A stretch of DNA of 64,000 nucleotides from positions 46,060-110,059 of the forward strand of contig JAJEEV010000010.1 in assembly GCA_022820805.1 (NCBI GenBank). The letters run 5' to 3'. Made by a program: the position numbers and the translations under genes. Positions 45,831 through 54,382 of the stretch are shown here, piece by piece. Each line of letters opens with the position of its first letter. The stretch's first letter is position 1. This stretch comes from Acidimicrobiia bacterium. GTDB taxonomy: Bacteria; Actinomycetota; Acidimicrobiia; Acidimicrobiales; Aldehydirespiratoraceae. Below the pieces are notes generated by a model. That model ran no database searches. It worked only from the letters and a program-made list of their open reading frames with translations, and was not told the DNA's origin.

Positions 45831-46529
45831 TCATTCGTCGGCTCCGACCCCGGCCGGGTCGACGCGCACGCCCGGGCCCATCGTGGAGCTGAGGACGACC
45901 TTCTTCACGTACTTGCCCTTGGCCGCGGGCGGCTTGGCCCGCTGGAGCTCGGACAGCACCGCCCGAAGGTTCCTCACCAGGTCCTCCTCCGCGAAGGACG
46001 CCCGGCCGATGGGGACATGCACATTGGCGAAGCGGTCGGTGCGGTACTCGACCTTGCCCCCCTTGAACTCCTCGATGGTGCGCTCGACGTCGTTGGTGAC
46101 GGTGCCGGTCTTGGGGTTGGGCATCAGGCCGCGGGGTCCGAGGATGCGGCCCAGCTTGCCGACCACCGGCATCATGTCCGGCGTGGCGATGGCCACGTCG
46201 AAGTCGGTCATGCCGCCCTGGACCTGCTCGGCCAGATCCTCGGCTCCCACCAGGTCGGCGCCGGCCTCGCGGGCCTTCGTCGCGGTCTCGCCCTGCGCGA
46301 ACACCGCGACGCGCACCTCCTTGCCGGTTCCCGAGGGAAGCGAGATCGTGCCCCGCATCATCTGGTCGGCCTTGCGGGGATCGACTCCCAGCCTCACGAC
46401 CACGTCGACGCTCTCGTCGAAGCGCCGCTTGGCCAGGCTCTTCACCAGGCTCACCGCGTCGGCGTCGTTGTGGAGGTGCATGCGGTCGAAGCTCTTGACC
46501 GCGTCCGCATGCTTCTTGCCCTTGGCCAT
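45831..46529 (-). CDS. rplA: 50S ribosomal protein L1
   Basis: L1 moves with E-site tRNA and, in E. coli, represses rplK-rplA. The 232 residues have RFDESVDVVVRLGVDPRKADQ, MRGTISLPSGTGKEVRVAVF and GRILGPRGLMPNPKTGTVT. It follows rplK after 38 bases. Confidence 0.97.
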   Translation of the reverse strand: MAKGKKHADAVKSFDRMHLHNDADAVSLVKSLAKRRFDESVDVVVRLGVDPRKADQMMRGTISLPSGTGKEVRVAVFAQGETATKAREAGADLVGAEDLAEQVQGGMTDFDVAIATPDMMPVVGKLGRILGPRGLMPNPKTGTVTNDVERTIEEFKGGKVEYRTDRFANVHVPIGRASFAEEDLVRNLRAVLSELQRAKPPAAKGKYVKKVVLSSTMGPGVRVDPAGVGADE

Positions 46530-46567
46530 GCTCGTTCTCCGTGCTCGTAATGCTCGCGATCGAAGGC

Positions 46568-46993
46568 TCAGGCGACGGTGATGCCCATGGACCGGGCCGT
46601 GCCCTCGATCTGCGCCTTGGCCGCCTCCAGGTCGTTGGCGTTCAGGTCAGGCATCTTCACCTCGGCGATCTCGGCCACCTGCGCGTCGGTGATGGTGCCC
46701 ACCGTCTCGCGGCCCGGCGTCTCGGAGGCCTTCTCCAGGCCGGCGGCGGTGCGGATCAGGTACGACGTCGGCGGGGTCTTGGTGATGAACGTGAACGACC
46801 GGTCCTCGTAGATGGTTATCTCCACCGGGATGATCTGGCCCCGCTTGTCCTCGGTGCGAGCGTTGTAGTCCTTGCAGAAGTCCATGATGGCCACGCCGTG
46901 GGGCCCCAGCGCGGTTCCCACCGGCGGCGCAGGGGTGGCCTGGCCTGCGGGAATCTGGATCTTCACTACGGCAGCGACCAGCTTTCGGGCCAT
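46568..46993 (-). CDS. rplK: 50S ribosomal protein L11
   Basis: L11 forms the GTPase-associated centre with 23S rRNA. The 141 residues include [20 protein letters not shown], then [15 protein letters not shown] and the thiostrepton-loop prolines. The C-terminal domain ends with [11 protein letters not shown]. It follows nusG, as usual. Confidence 0.97.
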   Translation of the reverse strand: MARKLVAAVVKIQIPAGQATPAPPVGTALGPHGVAIMDFCKDYNARTEDKRGQIIPVEITIYEDRSFTFITKTPPTSYLIRTAAGLEKASETPGRETVGTITDAQVAEIAEVKMPDLNANDLEAAKAQIEGTARSMGITVA

Positions 46994-47069
46994 CGGACTC
47001 TCTCAGGGGTGGGGACGGGGGAACGGGGCAGTGTGGCGGGATCGGTGGCCGGCTACAACCCCGGGCGGT

Positions 47070-47771
47070 CTACAGGCGGGCCACCTGCGCGAACTCGAGC
47101 TCGACGGGCGTCTCGCGGCCGAAGATGTTGACGAGCACCTTCACCTTGAGCTGGTCCTCGTTGATCTCGATGATCTCGCCGGAGAAGTCCGCGAAGGGGC
47201 CGTCCTTGACCCGGACGGTCTCCCCCATGCCGTACTCGAACATCGGCTTGGCCCGCTTGGACGCCTCCCGGGACCGGTCGGCCTCGACCCCGAGGAAGGC
47301 CTCGACGTCGCGGCGGCGCAGCGGCGAGGGCGACCCGCCCTGGTTCACGAAGCCGGTCACATTGGGGGTGTCGCGTATGACGGGCCAGACCTCGTCGTCC
47401 AGCTCACACCGCACGAACACATAGCCCGGGAACAGCCGCTTGGAGGAGATCACCTTCTTGCCGTTCTTGAACTCGGGGACGTCGCGCAGGGGGATGACCA
47501 CCTCGTGGATGCGGCCCTCCATGTTCATCGACGCCGTGCGGGCCTCGAGGTTCTGCTTGACCTTCTTCTCGTAGCCGGACTGCGTGTGGACGACGAACCA
47601 CTTGCCGGGCTTGTCGTAGGGGCTGACCGGTGCGGGCGCCTCGGCTTCCTCGGCGAACAGATCGTCCTCGGTGAGGACGGCCGCGTCGCTCTGGGCGGGC
47701 TCGTCCAGCGGGGCCACGTCCGTGGCGGGCGCGTCGGAGACGGGGGTGTCTGTGACGGGAGTGTCAGTCAT
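47070..47771 (-). CDS. nusG: Transcription termination/antitermination protein NusG
   Basis: NusG links RNA polymerase to Rho or the ribosome. The 233 residues have an acidic N-terminal extension of about 55 residues, as in actinobacteria. The NGN domain follows (KWFVVHTQSGYEKKVKQNLE, KRLFPGYVFVRC), and then the KOW domain (GETVRVKDGPFADFSGEI). ATG 47771 is chosen; the longer upstream frame is a shadow of secE. Confidence 0.97.
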   Translation of the reverse strand: MTDTPVTDTPVSDAPATDVAPLDEPAQSDAAVLTEDDLFAEEAEAPAPVSPYDKPGKWFVVHTQSGYEKKVKQNLEARTASMNMEGRIHEVVIPLRDVPEFKNGKKVISSKRLFPGYVFVRCELDDEVWPVIRDTPNVTGFVNQGGSPSPLRRRDVEAFLGVEADRSREASKRAKPMFEYGMGETVRVKDGPFADFSGEIIEINEDQLKVKVLVNIFGRETPVELEFAQVARL

Positions 47772-47782
47772 GGGCGGGGACC

Positions 47783-48076
47783 TCAGGAATCGAACAGCTC
47801 GAGTACGAACGTGGAGAAGACCCAGTCGAGCCCGTAGATCATGGCGGTGAGCACCACCACCGTGACCAGCACGACTATGGAGTAGTTGACCGTCTCGGCC
47901 CGGCTGGGCCAGGCCACCTTGCGCAGCTCGCCGCGCACCTCGCGCAGGAACTGCGTGGGCGAGGTCCTCTCGTTCGGTGTCGAAGCAGGGCGGCCGCGGG
48001 TGCGGACGGGCGCGCCGTCGGCGTCGACCTCGCCCTGCTTCTGCAGCATGCGCTTTTGCTGGCGGTTCATCGCCAT
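47783..48076 (-). CDS. secE: Preprotein translocase subunit SecE
   Basis: SecE clamps SecY. The 97-residue protein has a polar N-terminus and the conserved FLREVRGELRKVAWPSRAETVN amphipathic helix, followed by one hydrophobic membrane helix (IVVLVTVVVLTAMIYGLDWVF). This is the single-helix form typical of Gram-positives. ATG 48076 precedes nusG by the normal spacing. Confidence 0.95.
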   Translation of the reverse strand: MAMNRQQKRMLQKQGEVDADGAPVRTRGRPASTPNERTSPTQFLREVRGELRKVAWPSRAETVNYSIVVLVTVVVLTAMIYGLDWVFSTFVLELFDS

Positions 48077-48133
48077 GGTTGGGTTCACCTCGGATGGGTT
48101 GCGGCGCCGCAGGTGGTGGCCATCGGCGATTCG

Positions 48134-48206
48134 CAGGGGCGGAGGGACTCGAACCCCCAACCGCCGGTTTTGGAGACCGGTGCTCTGCCAATTGAGCCAC
48201 GCCCCT
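48134..48206 (-). tRNA. tRNA-Trp (CCA)
   Basis: A 73-base cloverleaf on the minus strand, with acceptor arms AGGGGCG/CGCCCCT, D-arm TGGCTCAATTGGCAGAGCA, anticodon loop with CCA and the T-arm GGGGGTTCGAGTCCC. The CCA end is not encoded. It lies just upstream of secE, a frequent place for tRNA-Trp in actinobacteria. Confidence 0.95.
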
Positions 48207-48283
48207 CAGCAGCGGTGAGAGGCTACCAGCGCGACTCCCCGAACCGCTACGGGCCGGGCCTCTGCATGTCCGGCCCCGACGGA

Positions 48284-48646
48284 CTAGGACAGGAGCCTGG
48301 CGGCCCGGCGATGACGGGCCGCGATGAAGCCGGCGGTGGCCGCCGCCCCGGCTGCGATTCCGCCGACCGCGGCCACGACGCCCGCTCTGGCCCGCCGGGC
48401 CAGGAGACGCCCGTGAAGGTCGATGGTCGTGAGGATCTGCGACTCCAGGCGGGAGTCCTCCTCGACGGGCGCCTCCCGCAGCGCCTGCATGGCCTCCATC
48501 AGCCGCCGGTACCGGGCCTGCTCGGCCCGGCACCGCAGGCAGGTAGTCAGATGGTCCAGCTCCAGGGGTCCGAAGGCGCGGTCCGAACCCGCGGCCGCGG
48601 CGAGGGCGTCGCTCACCGCCCGGCAGTCGGCACGCTCAACGATCAT
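48284..48646 (-). CDS. Zinc-finger anti-sigma factor (putative membrane protein)
   Basis: The product is a 120-residue protein of the ZAS/zf-HC2 kind that binds and inactivates its cognate ECF sigma factor. His32, Cys36 and Cys39 form the HxxxCxxC motif (LDHLTTCLRC), and Cys8 could be the fourth ligand. Residues about 88-110 (Gly/Ala/Val-rich) look like one membrane helix, followed by a basic C-terminus. The ATG at 48646 overlaps the sigma gene by 11 bases, so the two are translationally coupled. Cys/His placement allows a redox or zinc response, but none is shown. Confidence 0.82.
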   Translation of the reverse strand: MIVERADCRAVSDALAAAAGSDRAFGPLELDHLTTCLRCRAEQARYRRLMEAMQALREAPVEEDSRLESQILTTIDLHGRLLARRARAGVVAAVGGIAAGAAATAGFIAARHRRAARLLS

Positions 48647-49286
48647 GGTCGTGCTCCTCGCCCGGCAGGGGGAGCACCTGCTCGCGCAGGCGGCGACGGG
48701 CACGGTGCAGGCGCACCTTGGCGGCGGTCACCGAGATGCCGAGCTCCTTGGCGATGGCCTCGTGGGGCAGGTCGTACATGTCCCGCAGCACGACCACGGA
48801 CCGCAGCCGCGGCGGCAGGTCGCGGATGGCGGCGTCGAGGTTCAGCCGCAGCGCAGCCACGTCGCCCAGAAGAGTCGGGTCGTAGTCGGGCCTGGTGTCG
48901 ATGAAGTCGTCGTGGGCGCCGAGGTGGTCGTGGCGGTGGAGCTGGCGCCGGCCGATGTGGGTGGCCGCGCAGTTGGCCACGATGCGGTACAGCCAGGTGC
49001 TGAAGAGCGCCTCGCCGCGGAAGCGGCCGACGCTCCGGTAGGCCCTCAGATACGCCTCTTGAACCACGTCGCGAGCATCCTCCGTGCTGCCCGTGAGGCG
49101 AAGGGCCAGCGCGTACGCATCGGAGTGGGTGATCCGCACGAGCCGGTCGAACGCCTCCCGGTCCCCGGACTTGGCCCGCTCGACGAGCGAGACCATGTCC
49201 GGTGAAGATTGAGACTCGCGATCGGCGCTGACGTTACGGCGCCGCTTCTCGACGGCTCGCGGGCGGCGCCGGGGCGATGCAGTCAC
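48636..49286 (-). CDS. ECF RNA polymerase sigma factor
   Basis: A sigma-70 family group-4 factor, 216 residues at most. Region 2 is recognised by ALRLTGSTEDARDVVQEAYL and FSTWLYRIVANCA. Region 4 has IRDLPPRLRSVVVLRDMYDL and the helix-turn-helix AIAKELGISVTAAKVRLHRA. The GTG at 49286 begins a polar 30-residue leader; ATG at 49196 begins right at the domain and is a fair alternative. It is followed by its anti-sigma factor and lies between tRNA-Met and tRNA-Trp. Target promoters are unknown. Confidence 0.92.
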   Translation of the reverse strand: MTASPRRRPRAVEKRRRNVSADRESQSSPDMVSLVERAKSGDREAFDRLVRITHSDAYALALRLTGSTEDARDVVQEAYLRAYRSVGRFRGEALFSTWLYRIVANCAATHIGRRQLHRHDHLGAHDDFIDTRPDYDPTLLGDVAALRLNLDAAIRDLPPRLRSVVVLRDMYDLPHEAIAKELGISVTAAKVRLHRARRRLREQVLPLPGEEHDHDR

Positions 49287-49353
49287 GGCAGTTGTCTACC
49301 AGGCCCGCACGCAGCCTTCCATGTTGCGAGGGATCACCGCGCGGCGGCCCTGC

Positions 49354-49430
49354 TGGTAGCGACGGACAGACTTGAACTGTCGACCTCTCGATTATGAGTC
49401 GAGCGCTCTTGCCAACTGAGCTACGTCGCC
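49354..49430 (-). tRNA. tRNA-Met (CAT), elongator type
   Basis: The cloverleaf on the minus strand begins GGCGACG and pairs with CGTCGCT, with one G-T pair at the first position. The anticodon stem is CTCGA/TCGAG and the loop is CTCATAA, giving CAT. The 3' ACCA is encoded. The paired first position argues for elongator rather than initiator Met. Confidence 0.93.
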
Positions 49431-49457
49431 GGGACGGGCAGGACGATGCCTGCTCCG

Positions 49458-49530
49458 AGCTCCCTGTCAGAATCGAACTGACGACCTTCTCCTTACCATG
49501 GAGACGCTCTGCCGGCTGAGCTAAGGGAGC
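49458..49530 (-). tRNA. tRNA-Thr (GGT)
   Basis: A 73-base cloverleaf on the minus strand, with acceptor GCTCCCT/AGGGAGC, D-arm TAGCTCAGCCGGCAGAGC, anticodon loop ATGGTAA giving GGT, and T-arm GTCAGTTCGATTCTGAC. CCA is not encoded. The Thr-Met pair lies where actinobacteria often also have rpmG, which is absent here. Confidence 0.94.
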
Positions 49531-49601
49531 GGGTCGGCACCGCAGCGCCGGTCTGCCATGATGCCACGCCCCCGGGTCTATCCCAACCGGCGGCGGTCCG
49601 C

Positions 49602-50594
49602 TCAGGACGCGAACTCGGCCACCTGCACAGGCTGACCCCTCCGGGCACTGGCCACCGCCGCCTGGAACACCTCGGTCACCGCCAGCCCGACGCGGCCGTC
49701 GGTCTCGACAGGCACGCCTCGCCTGATGGAGGCCGCGAAGGCGGCGACCTGATCGACGAGCGGATCGTTGACGGCCAGGTCCACCTCGGCGGGACCGGAG
49801 TCTCCCCTGGACTGCACCAGCAGGCTGGCGCCATCGGCCCGGTTGGTCGCGACCCCCGAGGTGCCGTGCACGGTGACCTCGACCGCTCCCGGCACGAAGT
49901 GTGTGGTGAGCAGCGTTCCGACAGCCCCGGACTCGAACTCGAACATGAGCCCGGTGGCGTGATCGAGGGGCTGGTCGGGCAGGACGCTGCGACTGGAGGC
50001 GCTGACCACCGCGATCGGTCCGAGCAGGTAGTGGTAGGTGTCGATCATGTGAACGCCGAGCCCGGTCATCCCGCCCAGCGGCGTCTCGCTCGCGCTGGCC
50101 CGCCAGGTGTCCGGGTAGCCGTGGGACACGTTGAACACGGACGAGGCGAGCAGCACCGTTCCCAACTCGCCGTCGTCGAGCATCCGGCGGATCCGGCGGT
50201 TGGCGGCCTGGCGGCGCCGCTGGTAGCCCACCATCAGCACGGTGCCGGCCCCGTCGGCAGCGGCCACGGCTCGCTTCCCCTCCTCGACGGTGAGGGTGAA
50301 CGGCTTCTCGACCAGCACGTGCTTGCCGGCCGCTGCGGCCTCGCAGACCTGATCGGCGTGGATGGTGTGGGGCGTGGCCAGCATCAACCCCTCGACGTCG
50401 TCGGCCTCCAGCAACTCCTGCCACGAGCCCGCCGCCCGGCAGCCGGCCCGCCGGGCGAAGTCCTCCCGGGAGGACTCGGTGCGGGCGTGGCACGCCACGA
50501 CCTCAGCCACACCCGAGCGCCGGGCCGCCTCAGCGAGCTCGCCTCCCCACCAACCGAGTCCCACCAGACCCAGCCGAACAGCCCCGTCACTCAT
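49602..50594 (-). CDS. Gfo/Idh/MocA family NAD(P)-dependent oxidoreductase
   Basis: The product is a 330-residue dehydrogenase of the glucose-fructose oxidoreductase/inositol dehydrogenase family, which usually oxidises sugar-like or cyclitol hydroxyls. The Rossmann fingerprint GLVGLGWWGGELA is at the N-terminus. The family motif EKPFTLTVEEGKRAV (the EKP lysine) is near residue 97, and the C-terminal domain has GGMTGLGVHMIDTYHYLLG with the presumed catalytic Asp/His. GGAGG precedes ATG 50594. It is the last gene of the probable six- to eight-gene catabolic operon, 16 bases after an M24 gene. The substrate is unknown. Confidence 0.9.
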   Translation of the reverse strand: MSDGAVRLGLVGLGWWGGELAEAARRSGVAEVVACHARTESSREDFARRAGCRAAGSWQELLEADDVEGLMLATPHTIHADQVCEAAAAGKHVLVEKPFTLTVEEGKRAVAAADGAGTVLMVGYQRRRQAANRRIRRMLDDGELGTVLLASSVFNVSHGYPDTWRASASETPLGGMTGLGVHMIDTYHYLLGPIAVVSASSRSVLPDQPLDHATGLMFEFESGAVGTLLTTHFVPGAVEVTVHGTSGVATNRADGASLLVQSRGDSGPAEVDLAVNDPLVDQVAAFAASIRRGVPVETDGRVGLAVTEVFQAAVASARRGQPVQVAEFAS

Positions 50595-50610
50595 CGCTGA
50601 CCTCCTTGTC

Positions 50611-51849
50611 TCACAGCAGCAGCCTCTCCTCGTACTCGACCCTCGAGAGCACCCGGGGCTCCTCCTCGGTGACCAGCACCATGTCCTCGATCCGCACGCC
50701 GCCCCCGCCGGGAACATCGGGCACCCACACCAGCGGCTCGACCGCGAACACCATGTTCGGCTCGAACTCGCACACGGTGGCCCCCGGCATGCTCTCGCCG
50801 ATGTAGGGCGGTTCGTTGGCGCCCACCCCGATCCCGTGGCCGATGAACAGGCTGAACAGGTGGTCGTCCAGCCCGAACTCCGCGATCTTGGACACGACGG
50901 CCTCGGCGGCGTCCGCGTTGGTGCGGCCCGGGCGCATCTGGTCGATGCCGGCCATGAGCCCCTCGTACACCGCCGTATAGATCTCCTGCTGGCGCCGGCT
51001 GGGCCGTCCGATGACCGTGGTCCGGCCGATGTCGGCGAAGTACCCGTTCCACATGGCCCCGATGTCGATGAAGCACAGGTCGTGATTGCGCATCAACTTG
51101 TCGGTGGCCAGACGGTGCGGTGGCGACATGTGCTCGCCCGAGGCGACGAAGGGGGTGATCACGTGAGCCATCTCGCCGCCGAGGTGGAACAGCGTCTGCA
51201 TGGCGTCGCCGGCCACCTCCAGCTCGCGGCGCCCGGCTCTCGTCTCGTCGAGCGCCCGCTGGGTGACGGCGTCGCCGATGGCGCAGGCCTCCTCGATGAT
51301 GGCGATCTCCACATCGGTCTTGATGAGCCGGGCCCGCTGCATGATGGTGTCGCCGTCGACGACCTCGAGGTCGGGCAGGTGGGCTCGCAGGGCGTCGATG
51401 AACGACACGCTGGCCGCATCCACTCCCAGCCGGGCGTGGCCCAGACCCCGCTCAACCAGGATCGGGCGCAGGATGTCGCGCACTAAGCCGTCGACCAGTT
51501 CGGCCTGCTCCATGATGGGGATGGCGTGGGCCTCGGCGATCCATCCCATTCCGGCGGTGACCTTGTCGATCTCGCCGCCGGAGCAGAGCAGGACGGGATC
51601 GGCGCCGGCCTGCAGCAAGGCACCGTTGAGCGCCATGGTCTTGCCTGCGATCAACTGCGCCCGCAGCGACGTGAGATACCGGACGTTCTCGTCCTTCCAC
51701 ACCATCAGGGCGTCCGCGCCCGCCGCCACGAGCTGCCGCTGCGCGGCCGCGACCCGCTCGCGTCGCAGCCGAGCCATGTCGTAGCGATCCTCCCACTCGA
51801 CCGAGAACGGACCCTTGGCGTAGCCGCCCAGAGAGCCGACGCTGCTCAC
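50611..51849 (-). CDS. M24 family metallohydrolase (Xaa-Pro peptidase-like), complete metal site
   Basis: A pita-bread-fold hydrolase of 412 residues. All five metal ligands of the family are present: Asp262, Asp273 (GYFADIGRTT), His338 (GHGIG), Glu371 and Glu388 (VRIEDM). An N-terminal creatinase-type domain precedes it (MVWKDENVRYLTSLRAQLI). Members cleave Xaa-Pro peptides, or small amides such as ectoine or creatine-like compounds. The catabolic setting favours a small-molecule amidohydrolase, but this is inference. The GTG start overlaps the stop of the dehydrogenase gene before it by four bases. Confidence 0.9.
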   Translation of the reverse strand: MSSVGSLGGYAKGPFSVEWEDRYDMARLRRERVAAAQRQLVAAGADALMVWKDENVRYLTSLRAQLIAGKTMALNGALLQAGADPVLLCSGGEIDKVTAGMGWIAEAHAIPIMEQAELVDGLVRDILRPILVERGLGHARLGVDAASVSFIDALRAHLPDLEVVDGDTIMQRARLIKTDVEIAIIEEACAIGDAVTQRALDETRAGRRELEVAGDAMQTLFHLGGEMAHVITPFVASGEHMSPPHRLATDKLMRNHDLCFIDIGAMWNGYFADIGRTTVIGRPSRRQQEIYTAVYEGLMAGIDQMRPGRTNADAAEAVVSKIAEFGLDDHLFSLFIGHGIGVGANEPPYIGESMPGATVCEFEPNMVFAVEPLVWVPDVPGGGGVRIEDMVLVTEEEPRVLSRVEYEERLLL

Positions 51850-52721
51850 GGCGAGGGCTCGGCGAGGTGCCGGTGGAGTGCTGCCGCGTCGAGGTCGCCC
51901 AGACCCCGCTCCACGGCCGCCCGGTACTGCGGCAGGGCGGCATCCAGCAGCGGGGTGAGCGCACCCACGTCCTCGGCGTGGTCCGCGATGATCTCTGAGT
52001 CCTTGAGGATGATGGCCAGACGGGCCGACGGCGGGTCGTACGCGCCGGAGACCATCATCGGCCCCCTGATGTCGAAGATCTTGGAGGATCCGACACCCGC
52101 GCTGATCACCTCCTGCACCACCCGGGGCTCCAGGCCGCTGGCTGCGCCGAGCCGGTGAGCCTCGGCTGCGGCCAGCGTGTGCACCGACACCAGCAGGTTG
52201 GCCACGAACTTCATCCGCGAGCCGTTGCCGAACTCGCCGAGGTAGAAGGTCCGACGCCCGACGTGGCCGAGGATCGGCTCGGCTACTGCGAACGCGTCGG
52301 GGTCTCCGCTGGCGTAGACGATCAGGGTGCCGTCGGCGGCCTGCAGGCCGGTGCCGCTGAGCGGTGCGTCGAGCACCGCCGCGCCGGCCGCCTCCAGAAC
52401 GGCGCGCGCCTGCTGCTTGGCCTCGATTCCGAAGGTTCCCGTCTCAACCACCACCAGCCCCGCCCTGCCGGCTGAGGCGAGGCCGCGGCTTGCGTCGCGG
52501 AGTGATCCGACCGTCGGCAACGAGAGCACCACCACATCGGCCTCGGCGGCCACCGCCGCGGCGTCCGGCACCGGGCGGGCCCCGCAGAGGGCGGCACGGC
52601 CGGGGTCGAGGTCGAAGCCGACGACGTCATGGCCGGCGGCCCGGATGTGGCGAGCCATCGCACCGCCCATCACACCGAGGCCCACGACCCCCACGACGGG
52701 CCTGGCCCCGGTGTCAGCCAT
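51846..52721 (-). CDS. NAD(P)-dependent 3-hydroxyisobutyrate dehydrogenase-like oxidoreductase
   Basis: A beta-hydroxyacid dehydrogenase of 291 residues. The N-terminal Rossmann motif is VGVVGLGVMGGAMARHI. The substrate-binding motif DAPLSGTGLQAADGTL stands for the family's DAPVSGG. The catalytic lysine region NGSRMKFVANLLV follows, with Lys in the usual place. These enzymes oxidise 3-hydroxy acids to semialdehydes, or reduce them. The start at 52721 lies inside the end of the dikinase-like gene (eight-base overlap), and its end overlaps the M24 gene, so all three are coupled. The substrate is unknown. Confidence 0.88.
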   Translation of the reverse strand: MADTGARPVVGVVGLGVMGGAMARHIRAAGHDVVGFDLDPGRAALCGARPVPDAAAVAAEADVVVLSLPTVGSLRDASRGLASAGRAGLVVVETGTFGIEAKQQARAVLEAAGAAVLDAPLSGTGLQAADGTLIVYASGDPDAFAVAEPILGHVGRRTFYLGEFGNGSRMKFVANLLVSVHTLAAAEAHRLGAASGLEPRVVQEVISAGVGSSKIFDIRGPMMVSGAYDPPSARLAIILKDSEIIADHAEDVGALTPLLDAALPQYRAAVERGLGDLDAAALHRHLAEPSP

Positions 52722-54345
52722 CGCCGGGGGGCAGGATGGCGACGCGGCCGGCATCGCCGTCGAGCATGCCCAGCCGGGGCCCGCGCCGCACGATGTCACC
52801 GATCGCGCAGTCGACCACGGCGGGCACCGTGAGGGAGCGGGCCACTTCGAAGAGGTGGGCGGTGGGCGCGCCGCCCAGCGACACGATCCCCGCCGCGTCG
52901 AACAGCAGCGGTGAGAAGTTGGCCAGCGGATACTGGGTCACGATGATGTCGCGGGGCCGAACGTGCCCGGTCTGCTTGGAGTTCTCGACCCACACGAGCC
53001 GGCCGGCCCCCACCCCGGAGGCGCTGGGACGGCCGGCATGGACCTCTCCCTGAAGCGCGGCCACACCGGCGAGGACGGGCTCCCACCGGTCGAGCCCCCG
53101 GCGACCGGGCGGGCGGGTCTGCTCGATGAGGCGTCGGGCCATGCCCAGCAGCCGGGCGGCCGAGTCCTCGTCCACCGGTGCCAACGACTGGAGGGCCTCT
53201 ATCGACTCGTTGGGCCGGTCGCTGCGCATGCGGCGTAGCACGAGCGCGGCCCGCGCCTGCGCCTCTTCGGCGTCCTCGGGCGGAACTCCCCACGCCTGCG
53301 CCACCAGGCGGCGGGCCAGGGCCCGGGCCGCGCCGGCCAGATCATCCAGGCAAATGTCGGCTTCGGGCTCGACCGGCGTCAGGTCGGGGCCCATCGCCGG
53401 CAGCCACCCCAGCACCAGTTCCTCGCCCCAGGAGCCCGGGTAGTCGCGGGCCAGGCGCACGAAGTCCCTCGCGAAGCGATGGCCGAGGGCGGCGGGCACC
53501 TCGAGGCTCTCCTCCGCGTCACCGGCCCGGGACCGCTGCACCTGCAGGAGCAGCGGCTCACCGTCGAGCACCACCCATTCGATCAGGTTGCAGCCGAGCT
53601 CACGGCGGGCCTCGAGGGCAAGATCGGCCACCGACCGCAACCCCTCGGCACCCATGAGTTCCACTGCGTCGTGCCCCGAGACCTCACCTGCGGACACTTC
53701 GGCCCGGCTGCCGGAGGACCATCCGGCCATCAGGTCGCGCGGCGACCCCTTGACCGCGTCGATCCTCACCGACCCGTCGGCGAAGGTCAGGGCCGCCCCT
53801 CCGAAGTCAGGGGTGATCTCAGGCTGCACCACCAGGCCCATGGGGGCGTCGACGGGCTCGATGCCGGCTGCCTCGTAACGCTCCAGGACCTCCAGGGTGT
53901 AGCACGAGGCCCAAACGCTCTTGGCTGCCTTTCCCACCTCGTCGCGGCGCACCTCAGGCACCGAGGTGAAGGCACCGGACCACTCCCCCGCGCCCTCCAG
54001 GATGCTCGACGAGCGCACGATCAGCGGTTCGGGCAGACCCGTCGCCGCCTCGCTGAGGGCATCGACCAGCCCGCGGCCGAGATCACAGCCGATGATGGCC
54101 ATCCGGGCGCCGCCCGAGCCCCGGGCCTCCATCTGGGCCTCCGCGAGTTCGAGCGCGGCCACCGATGCCGCGGGCGACACAACGAATCCGGGGGGCACGG
54201 GCAGGCCCGCGGCCATGGCCTGGGCCAGCCCGGCGCCCTTGGCTCCCGCGGCGGCGACGTCGCGGGCCGCGGGGGCGTCGAGGGGAACGACGAGCGGTGT
54301 GCCGCCGGGGTCGCTGCTCCGCGGTGGCGGCACGCGGGCGCTCAC
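52714..54345 (-). CDS. PEP-synthase/PPDK-like dikinase without the PEP-binding barrel
   Basis: A 543-residue protein. The N-terminal part is the ATP-binding PPDK_N domain: GAKGAGLAQAMAAGLPVPPGF (residues about 34-54), IVRSSSILEGAGEWSG and LQVQRSRAG near 260. The C-terminal about 110 residues are the swivelling phosphohistidine domain, with GGAPTAHLFEVARS and His497 in place of the usual catalytic His, one residue further from the Gly-Gly pair than normal. Between them lie about 170 unassigned residues. The TIM-barrel PEP/pyruvate domain is absent. This matches the plan of rifampicin phosphotransferase, where a middle domain binds the acceptor. It may phosphorylate a small molecule of the pathway; the acceptor is unknown. 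Confidence 0.78.
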   Translation of the reverse strand: MSARVPPPRSSDPGGTPLVVPLDAPAARDVAAAGAKGAGLAQAMAAGLPVPPGFVVSPAASVAALELAEAQMEARGSGGARMAIIGCDLGRGLVDALSEAATGLPEPLIVRSSSILEGAGEWSGAFTSVPEVRRDEVGKAAKSVWASCYTLEVLERYEAAGIEPVDAPMGLVVQPEITPDFGGAALTFADGSVRIDAVKGSPRDLMAGWSSGSRAEVSAGEVSGHDAVELMGAEGLRSVADLALEARRELGCNLIEWVVLDGEPLLLQVQRSRAGDAEESLEVPAALGHRFARDFVRLARDYPGSWGEELVLGWLPAMGPDLTPVEPEADICLDDLAGAARALARRLVAQAWGVPPEDAEEAQARAALVLRRMRSDRPNESIEALQSLAPVDEDSAARLLGMARRLIEQTRPPGRRGLDRWEPVLAGVAALQGEVHAGRPSASGVGAGRLVWVENSKQTGHVRPRDIIVTQYPLANFSPLLFDAAGIVSLGGAPTAHLFEVARSLTVPAVVDCAIGDIVRRGPRLGMLDGDAGRVAILPPGDG

Positions 54346-54382
54346 CCGGCGGTGAGGAGCCGGACGGTGGCGGCGCCGCCGC

